DNA of 64,000 bases from Limnobacter sp. SAORIC-580 (GTDB lineage: Bacteria; Pseudomonadota; Gammaproteobacteria; Burkholderiales; Burkholderiaceae_B): the NCBI RefSeq assembly GCF_013004065.1, contig NZ_CP053084.1:2790001-2854000 (forward strand). Reading direction: 5' to 3'. This document shows, piece after piece, positions 58,113-64,000 of the stretch. Position numbers and translations under genes: made by a program. How positions within the stretch are numbered: the stretch's first letter is position 1; each line of letters opens with the position of its first letter. The notes below the pieces were generated by a model. It did not search any database and was not told the DNA's origin. It saw only the letters and a list, made by a program, of their open reading frames with translations.

Positions 58113-59363
58113 TTAGGCTCCCGACAACACAACTTCATTTTGCAAATACACCACGGCCAGGCTGAACAACACCGCAATACCCGAGTACGCAAGAGAGGCC
58201 ACAAATGCGATGACTGCAAATTTGCGCGCGGCGCTGTTGGCTTTGTCATCCCGGGTTTGTGAAATCGAGGCCAGGCATTCGGCCAGTTGCGCCTGGTCTT
58301 TGTGCGCGCGAATCAGCAAGCGTTCGCTGCTGTCCAGCAAGGGATGATTGAAGGCAACAGCAGGCTGCTCTCCAATTTCACTGCGATCGGTGATGGTTTG
58401 CCAGAACAGGGACACGGTGGGCGTAATGGTGCCTTTTCGCGCAATTTGTACCGCATTCAAAAAAGCCACGCCACCTGTTAACAAGGAGCCCAACACACGG
58501 GTTGTTGCGGCAATGCCCGAGCAAATGAGCAGCTCACCGATCACGGGTACTTTTTCCAGAATTCCGAAGGCTTGCGTGCGGGTTTTTTGATCAGGCGACA
58601 ACACCAGCATGGTGAAATAAATCAGGATCAGAAAGAAGACAAATGAGAAAACCAGCAAACCATTGTTCACCCATTCAGCCAAGGCAAGAGAGCTGTTGTA
58701 TTGCGCAACCTTGGCGGGGTCTTCGCTCATCAATGGTGTTGCTTTCAACTGCTCAATCAAACCAAAACGCATGCCAATTACCGTAGACACTGCCATGATC
58801 AAATCCAGTGCAGTCCAGGTGACGGCACCAAACATCAGCTTCAGTGTTGCTGAGCCCTTCTCATAAAAACTCACCGCTGTTTCAAGGGCCTCACTCAACT
58901 GGCCAGCCGCCTCGCCTGCGCTTAACACCGCGAGTGTGGAATCATCAAACCAGTTCAACAGCTCCACAGCCGCCACAAAACCAAAACCCTGGCGCAATGC
59001 ATTCAAAGCCTGGTTCAAGATCAAACGCGGCTCGCCCAGCTCACCCAGTATCACTTGCTCCAGCGACTTCTCGGGCGACAAACCCGAACGCACATTGAAT
59101 GCAAGCGCCTGCAAGAATTTTTGTTTGTAACTTCGACTGACTTTCGATCCAAACAGGCGAGACAACCTGCCTTTGGCTTGCAGTTCAATCACATCCAGCA
59201 CCACACCGCCACGGTCAATGACTTGCTGAATTGCCTCACGCTTTCTGGATGCGGTAATCACCAATTGGTGGCGAAAATAACCGCTCAAGCGATCGTCAGG
59301 CCGGGCGGTTGCATCCAGCATTTGCGGCGCCAGGTAATCCACACGAAAATTTGAAATTGACAT
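58113..59363 (-). CDS. GspF/PilR-type inner-membrane platform protein
   Basis: 416 residues. Two T2SS-F domains: the first around 70-210 (FLQALAFNVRSGLSPEKSLEQVI.., LSAGEAAGQLSEALETAVSFYEKG) with a helix near 175-195, the second around 270-410 (LLICSGIAATTRVLGSLLTGGVAFLNAVQIARKGT). Helices near 225-250, 290-312 and 380-405. It nucleates the pilus at the inner membrane with the ATPase. I start at 59363, 2 bases after the ATPase stop codon; the frame extends to 59483 but would overlap the ATPase. Confidence 0.85.
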   Translation of the reverse strand: MSISNFRVDYLAPQMLDATARPDDRLSGYFRHQLVITASRKREAIQQVIDRGGVVLDVIELQAKGRLSRLFGSKVSRSYKQKFLQALAFNVRSGLSPEKSLEQVILGELGEPRLILNQALNALRQGFGFVAAVELLNWFDDSTLAVLSAGEAAGQLSEALETAVSFYEKGSATLKLMFGAVTWTALDLIMAVSTVIGMRFGLIEQLKATPLMSEDPAKVAQYNSSLALAEWVNNGLLVFSFVFFLILIYFTMLVLSPDQKTRTQAFGILEKVPVIGELLICSGIAATTRVLGSLLTGGVAFLNAVQIARKGTITPTVSLFWQTITDRSEIGEQPAVAFNHPLLDSSERLLIRAHKDQAQLAECLASISQTRDDKANSAARKFAVIAFVASLAYSGIAVLFSLAVVYLQNEVVLSGA

Positions 59364-59365
59364 GC

Positions 59366-61066
59366 TCAGTCCCCCGCCACACCAAGTATCTGAAGAACGC
59401 TGGGCCAGTCGACCATGCCCTGGTCCAAAAGGGTTTGCAGGGTTTGAAGCCGGCTGGTGTAGTCCACCCCGTTCTCTTCGCATAAATCAACGGGAAGCTC
59501 CAGATTGTGGTTTTTGAAAGCCTTTACGAAACGGCCCCGCATGGTTTCCTCGGCTGGCACATGCATGGTTTCATGCGCAGCAACGCGACCTGAATACCCC
59601 AAACCAGCGCAGCGGGTACAGCCCACCTTGTGACGCAAACCAGTGCGCGGTTGAATCAGGCCACCTGTAAGCCGAACCGCCTGTGACTGAAAGTGTTCAA
59701 GCATTTCACCCTGTACGGGTTTGGCGCAAGAACACAGGCGGCGTACCAAACGCTGATGAATAACCACACGCAAAAAATGCGCAAGCAAAAATTCAGAATC
59801 GGCGCGGTGGGCGGGGTCGATCATCGACAGGAAACGTTCACTGACCTGCAACACGCTGTTGGCGTGAATGGTGGAAATCACCAGGTGACCACTTTCGGCA
59901 AAAGCCAAGGCAGCGCGGGCTGAGTCTGCATCACGCACCTCGCCAAAAATAAGAATATCCGGGTCTTGGCGAAGTATCGAGCGCTCAAGCTCAATGGCTT
60001 TTTGCTTGACCAAGGCCTGCAATTGAATTTGTTTGGCAAAAGGCAAAATGTATTCGACTGGATCTTCCACAGTGATCACATTCATGGCGTCTCGCCGAAA
60101 GCCACACGCCACTGTGTATTGCGTGGTACTTTTGCCCGAGCCCGTCGCGCCGGAAATAAACACCAGCCCCCCGGTTTTGCCGGTTTGGTTGGTGATGCTT
60201 TTGATCAACTCGGTCATTTTAGGTTGCCCAGGAAACAGGGCACCCAAGCTCGGCAACAGCGAGGCGTCCAATGCACGGAGCACCACCGATTCGCCATCCA
60301 CCAAGGGTTGCGTGGAAATTCGAAAATCCACCACGCGACCCTCGTGCTCAACAGTCAAGCGACCATCCTGGGCTGTGCGGCTATTGGATGCATCCATACC
60401 CGCTTCAATCTTGATACGAGCCACCAGCGATTGCATCAACAACTCGGGCAGCAAATGGGTTTGCCGCATCACCGAATCCACCCGGTACGCAATCCAGGCA
60501 TCGGGATCACCTTTGCGGCTCAGGTGTATGTCGCTGGCGCGAAGCGACAAGGCCTCTTTCAACACGGCGTACACCAGGCTGCGCAAACGGCCAGCCTCCA
60601 GCCCCTCATGCCGAAGTACCGTGATCAGGCCGTTGACCGAGCCGGATTGTTCGATGCGCAACAGCAAGTCACACACCTCCTGACGGCTGGAGGGCAAAAA
60701 CTTCAATGCAGAAACAGGGGCGCGCAGAATTTGACGGATACGATCCTGTTGAGCCGCTTTCAAGGGCTGCGCACAACGCAAAGTAAGCACCCCCTTTGAG
60801 AACTCGGTGGGCACACACACAAATCGACGACAAAACTCCAGCGGCAAAATGGTTTGCAAGGTGAAATGATCGCCAATGACATTGGAATCTTCCTGGGAAC
60901 CGGAGTCGACCAAGTCATCCAGATTCAGAAATCGTGAGCGCAAGGCGAGGCTGCCCAACTCGGCCGACCGACCCTCTCCACGCAAGTGTGTGTGTTGTTG
61001 GCGAAGCAAATTGAGCTGGTGGTCATCCAGCCCGGCTTGTACCAAATCTGCCTCAAGTGATTTCAT
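59366..61066 (-). CDS. GspE/PilB/PilQ(R64)-type pilus assembly ATPase
   Basis: 566 residues, hexameric motor for pilin extraction. Walker A GATGSGKST (306-314), Asp box ITVEDPVEYI (331-340), Walker B PDILIFGEVRD (369-379), His box SGHLVISTIHANS (392-404). A C-terminal Cys cluster (RRLCSCAKP and VGCTRCAGLG) may bind zinc as in PilB/GspE. An N-terminal N1E-like region precedes. All catalytic motifs are intact, so it should power the system. A PilT retraction ATPase is absent, as in R64-type systems. AGGAAA precedes the ATG. Confidence 0.92.
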   Translation of the reverse strand: MKSLEADLVQAGLDDHQLNLLRQQHTHLRGEGRSAELGSLALRSRFLNLDDLVDSGSQEDSNVIGDHFTLQTILPLEFCRRFVCVPTEFSKGVLTLRCAQPLKAAQQDRIRQILRAPVSALKFLPSSRQEVCDLLLRIEQSGSVNGLITVLRHEGLEAGRLRSLVYAVLKEALSLRASDIHLSRKGDPDAWIAYRVDSVMRQTHLLPELLMQSLVARIKIEAGMDASNSRTAQDGRLTVEHEGRVVDFRISTQPLVDGESVVLRALDASLLPSLGALFPGQPKMTELIKSITNQTGKTGGLVFISGATGSGKSTTQYTVACGFRRDAMNVITVEDPVEYILPFAKQIQLQALVKQKAIELERSILRQDPDILIFGEVRDADSARAALAFAESGHLVISTIHANSVLQVSERFLSMIDPAHRADSEFLLAHFLRVVIHQRLVRRLCSCAKPVQGEMLEHFQSQAVRLTGGLIQPRTGLRHKVGCTRCAGLGYSGRVAAHETMHVPAEETMRGRFVKAFKNHNLELPVDLCEENGVDYTSRLQTLQTLLDQGMVDWPSVLQILGVAGD

Positions 61067-61080
61067 GCGGATTGTTTCCT

Positions 61081-61938
61081 TCAGTTGGGAAAGCCGGTGC
61101 CAAAACCAGGTTGATTGTTGCCACCCAGATTGCCACCGAAACCACCATTGCCACCACCAAACCCGGAGCCAAAGTTGCCGCCTTGCTGCCCCCCCAAAGT
61201 GCCTGAAGGCGAGAAGGTTTGTGTTCGCAGCACGGGCACCAAATGATCAAACTGATCGGTTTCCACTTTCAGCAACTGTGAATCGCTGGGCACTTGCGGC
61301 AGGCCACCTGCGCTCGACTCAAGCGCGCCATAAAACACATTGACCCAGGTCCCGTTTTCACTTAACCAATCTACTGTGATGTCTTGCCCGTTAACCGTGG
61401 CCCGCAAAGGGTAGCCGCTGACATTTTCTGTTTTACCCACTCGCAAACGAAGTGCACCCGATGAACGCGACACCGGGCGAGGCACCACCACAGCAGGGGG
61501 AGGTTCGCCTCGGCCATTGCCAGTCTGTTGAGCGGCAGCAGGCTGGCTGACTTGCTGGGGCGTGAAATCGTTTTCGACCCGACGCATCACAATTGCACCC
61601 TGAAAATAGGCGGTTACCTGCATATTGCTGAACAGGTTGATGAGGGGCACCGGCAATACCGGGGAGTTCAAGGCTTGTTGGCGAATGTTCAAATCTTCTT
61701 GAGTAATTCGTCGCTCGGCCTGCCGGCGCAACTCGGCAGCATCGCCGGTGGCTGCTGGTTCTGCCGGGCGCTGCGTGGCTACGGCAGAATCTGGCCCATT
61801 CGCTGCGGGCGCACCCTGCAACATGGCAGGGCGAATCAAGGGATTCGCAATGGTTTGCTGCGACAACACACCACCCGACCATGCCGCGCAAGTACTGGCC
61901 AGGCAATAACTAACAAAGTTTTTCTGAAAGGCATGCAT
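61081..61938 (-). CDS. Gly-rich periplasmic pilus-operon protein of unknown family
   Basis: 285 residues. A signal peptide (about 1-26, GGVLSQQ) leads to a Pro/Ala/Gln-rich stretch, a central region (about 75-235) including QITVDWLSENGTWVNVFYGALES-type strands, and a C-terminal low-complexity tail with GGNFGSGFGGGNGG and GGNNQPGF. Its position between secretin and ATPase is where PilO/PilP sit in R64-type operons. Begins 4 bases after the secretin stop codon. I do not recognise a family; the tail could be a surface or scaffold element. Confidence 0.55.
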   Translation of the reverse strand: MHAFQKNFVSYCLASTCAAWSGGVLSQQTIANPLIRPAMLQGAPAANGPDSAVATQRPAEPAATGDAAELRRQAERRITQEDLNIRQQALNSPVLPVPLINLFSNMQVTAYFQGAIVMRRVENDFTPQQVSQPAAAQQTGNGRGEPPPAVVVPRPVSRSSGALRLRVGKTENVSGYPLRATVNGQDITVDWLSENGTWVNVFYGALESSAGGLPQVPSDSQLLKVETDQFDHLVPVLRTQTFSPSGTLGGQQGGNFGSGFGGGNGGFGGNLGGNNQPGFGTGFPN

Positions 61939-61942
61939 GAAT

Positions 61943-63568
61943 TCACTGCTCCTGAAACGGGGTCAGTTTCGAGATCATTTGAACTTGCGAGGGCACAAAA
62001 CCCAGGCTTGTCGACAAACGCAAGGGACCACCCACGGCCGCTGCCACGGGTTCAACTGCGCTGGGCGCCTTGGGTTCAATTCTGCGTTTGATCGGGGCTG
62101 GCGTTTCCAGCACGGGCAACTGCGCTGCAGGTTGTTCCAGCTTGGCCACTTCACCGAACAACAACAAACGCGGGCGAATGGTCACCACCAGTTCGGTTTG
62201 CTTGGTGCTCTCGGTGCGGCTGCGTGTGCCCAGCCCACTTTGAAAATCATCTTGGGCGCGCGAAACAGTAATACCACCCAGCAAAATAGTGTCGCCGGGG
62301 CGACAACGCACTTGGGTTTTCAGTTCACGGTCGGCTACTTCAGGCAAATTCAAATCCACACCCAAGGCAGTAAAACGCTTGAGCGCCAGGAGCTCGGTGA
62401 TTGAAATATTGATGCGTGTGTAAATGGTGGAATCGTGTGCCTCCCCTGTTAGCGACACTTCAAGGCCGGTGCGCAAATTCTGCGTGTCGGCGGTCGATTG
62501 CGCCACTCCGTTCACAATTTGCGAACCCACACGCGACACAAATGTGGTGGACTGGCCCACACGAATATTGCCGTTGGTGCCATTCATTAAACCAATTTTT
62601 GGTTGGCTCAATGTTTTGACATCGCCTTGCGACTTTAAAAAATCAATCAGAAAATTGGTCGAAAAATTTTCACCAAAAATCAGGGTTTCAATGCCCGTGG
62701 CAGTGCGTGTCAACTGCGTGATTCGATCGGCTGTGCTTGAGGCGCCCGCAATGGAAGAATCTGGCGCGGTATTGATGCCATTGCCAGTTTTGTACAACTC
62801 CCAGCGCACTCCCATGTTGTTGGAGTCATTCAGATCAACTTGCAGCACATTCATGTCGTACACGATCAGCGAACGCGTCGCCCGTGCACGCTCCAAATAA
62901 TTTTGAATGTCATTCAAGGCCCTGCGGTTGGCGCGAAACACCAGTGATCGGTTAATGCGATCCAGGTACACATCGCGTGCGCCCAAGTACTGCATGGTGT
63001 TGGTAATGCCAGCCATGCTGTCCTCGTTCAGCACAGGCGGCATTGTGACGACAAACTGTTGCTCAGGCATGATCCTCAACACACCCGACTCAGTCACTGT
63101 CCAGAAAAACCCCATGATCTCGCCCAACTTGTTCATCACCTGCGGCAAAGTGCCACTGAGATTGTTCAGCGTAACCACCCCATAACGGGACGCTGCATCC
63201 GCCCCACCCTCAAAACTCAATGGCATGTTGGTGCTCGCGAAAATCAGCTGCAGCACATCGAACAAGCCGCGTTCGGTCACCGACAGGTTCTCGACCATGC
63301 GGTTTGGCAACTCGCCTTCGGAAATCTGTGGACGAACCCAAAAAGTATCGGAGGGCAAACGCTCAATCGGCAAAGTCACCTGAGGTGCGGCCTGACTGGC
63401 TCCGGTTATTTCCGGTGCTTTCAGTTTGGCCCGAAACTCATCTTCCTGCCCGAAGGGCCTTAATGACGAGCAAGCCACTGCGCTGAATGCGACAGCCGCG
63501 TAAACACCAATTTTGCTGACCGCCAAAGCGGTGTTTAATGCGGTGTTGGGTTTCATACTGTTGCTCAT
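61943..63568 (-). CDS. Secretin (PilN/BfpB-like outer-membrane pore)
   Basis: 541 residues. The signal peptide ends at AVAC (Cys33), so it is probably a lipoprotein like PilN and BfpB. An N-terminal domain (about 95-170) resembles the secretin N0/STN-type, then a N1-like part, and the beta-barrel secretin domain (about 300-480: VKTLSQPKIGLMNGTNGNIRVGQST, LEVSLTGEA, RCRPGDTILLGGITVS, KQTELVVTIRPRLL). It would form the outer-membrane gate. It is the first gene of the operon; the promoter must be in the 127-base gap to the divergent DsrE-family gene. Met at 63556 is an alternative start. Confidence 0.9.
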   Translation of the reverse strand: MSNSMKPNTALNTALAVSKIGVYAAVAFSAVACSSLRPFGQEDEFRAKLKAPEITGASQAAPQVTLPIERLPSDTFWVRPQISEGELPNRMVENLSVTERGLFDVLQLIFASTNMPLSFEGGADAASRYGVVTLNNLSGTLPQVMNKLGEIMGFFWTVTESGVLRIMPEQQFVVTMPPVLNEDSMAGITNTMQYLGARDVYLDRINRSLVFRANRRALNDIQNYLERARATRSLIVYDMNVLQVDLNDSNNMGVRWELYKTGNGINTAPDSSIAGASSTADRITQLTRTATGIETLIFGENFSTNFLIDFLKSQGDVKTLSQPKIGLMNGTNGNIRVGQSTTFVSRVGSQIVNGVAQSTADTQNLRTGLEVSLTGEAHDSTIYTRINISITELLALKRFTALGVDLNLPEVADRELKTQVRCRPGDTILLGGITVSRAQDDFQSGLGTRSRTESTKQTELVVTIRPRLLLFGEVAKLEQPAAQLPVLETPAPIKRRIEPKAPSAVEPVAAAVGGPLRLSTSLGFVPSQVQMISKLTPFQEQ

Positions 63569-63642
63569 CCTTTTAAATCGGTACTGTTGAGTATCCCGAT
63601 GCAGGATGGGTTAAACATCCCTCTAAGGAGTCACCTCGCCGA

Positions 63643-63670
63643 CCCCACCTTTTCGCGGGATAAGGCGGGG
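63643..63670. repeat. Imperfect inverted repeat between secretin and DsrE-family genes
   Basis: CCCCACCTT and AAGGCGGGG pair with one mismatch around a 10-base loop. It lies in the shared divergent promoter gap, 25 bases before the plus-strand gene. Operator or leader hairpin; no T-run. Confidence 0.3.
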
Positions 63671-63695
63671 TTAACCGACATTGAAGGAGCAATTC

Positions 63696-64000
63696 ATGAG
63701 TTGGCTTATGATCAGAAATACCTTGGTAGCCTGCGCGGCAGGCTTGTTGATGACTAGCACGGTGTATGCGCAGGAATCTGCCCCTGTGAAGCGAATGACT
63801 ACACAGGACATTACCTCGAAGGTGGTGTATCACATTGACGGTGCCGAACAACCGCTCAAAGCCCTGCGCAATATTCGCAACCACCTGGATGTTTCACCGA
63901 GAACCACCATTATTGTGGTGACCCATGCCAATGGCGTGGACTTTTTAATGGAAGGTGCCAAGCATGCTGAAACGGGCACACAATACGCCCCACTGGTGAG
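63696..64000 (+). CDS. DsrE-family periplasmic protein, cut by the window edge
   Basis: First 101 residues seen. A signal peptide (about 1-25, ending VYA before QESAP) is followed by VVYHIDGAEQPLKALRNIRNHLDVSPRTTIIVVTHANGVDFLMEGA, typical of the DsrE/DsrF-like family seen as a single periplasmic domain in betaproteobacteria. The family relates to sulfur transfer, but this export variant has no assigned role. AAGGAG lies 7 bases before the ATG. It diverges from the pilus operon. The rest is outside the window, so the later conserved Cys cannot be checked. Confidence 0.85.
   Translation, partial: MSWLMIRNTLVACAAGLLMTSTVYAQESAPVKRMTTQDITSKVVYHIDGAEQPLKALRNIRNHLDVSPRTTIIVVTHANGVDFLMEGAKHAETGTQYAPLV

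Noticed and set aside
59966..60799. 277-residue frame antisense to the pilus ATPase
   Set aside because: Shadow frame on a gene with intact Walker, Asp and His motifs.

Overview
The window is a chromosomal segment of a betaproteobacterium, most likely order Burkholderiales. The evidence is the 16S-Ile-Ala-23S ribosomal operon, the gene order rpe-gph-trpE-trpG-trpD-trpC, and neighbours such as apaG and mltA. A Limnobacter-like genus is my best guess, but I could not compare the 16S gene with a database. Base composition looks uniform (about half G+C) and I see no prophage, insertion sequence, integron or CRISPR array.

Layout. 1-5.3 kb: a minus-strand rRNA operon (23S cut by the window edge) with tRNA-Ala(TGC), tRNA-Ile(GAT), boxA sites and a near-consensus promoter. 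5.3-11.7 kb: an enoyl-CoA hydratase diverging from a plus-strand set made of an SDR protein without its catalytic Tyr, a photolyase-like FAD protein that looks circularly permuted, a DUF3429 membrane protein, acrylyl-CoA reductase and an M61 peptidase. 11.7-17.1 kb: the rpe-gph-trpEGDC operon. 17.2-21.4 kb: apaG, a tiny membrane protein, mltA, dsbC, a UbiH-type hydroxylase and tRNA-Phe. 21.5-25.6 kb: a GAF/PAS sensor with no output domain, a porin-like protein and a small phosphate-binding-like protein. 25.6-33.5 kb: DUF1145, a TadG/receiver-like/ParA trio, a penicillin-acylase-family protein, a second orphan ParA and a coniferyl-aldehyde-dehydrogenase-like enzyme.

33.6-43.7 kb: a probable lipophilic-substrate module: RND/MMPL transporter, YCF48-like protein, DUF1329, DUF1302, a TetR regulator with a 20-bp near-perfect palindrome between it and the DUF1302 gene, and a lipoprotein S15/CocE-type hydrolase. 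43.8-46.7 kb: a UDP-glucuronate-epimerase-like protein missing both catalytic Tyr and Lys, an APS kinase and a DUF4915 protein.

46.8-63.6 kb: the most striking region. A ten-gene minus-strand operon reads: secretin, Gly-rich periplasmic protein, GspE/PilB-type ATPase, GspF/PilR-type membrane protein, two unknown one-TM proteins, parvulin-like isomerase, probable major pilin (followed by a strong terminator), second pilin-like protein, and a 2568-residue protein. The last has a PilV/shufflon-like N-terminus, roughly sixty 17-residue repeats and a Peptidase_S74 self-cleaving chaperone domain. I read it as a chromosomal type IVb (R64-thin-pilus-like) machine carrying a giant, self-processing trimeric tip adhesin. 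The window closes with a partial DsrE-family periplasmic protein on the plus strand.
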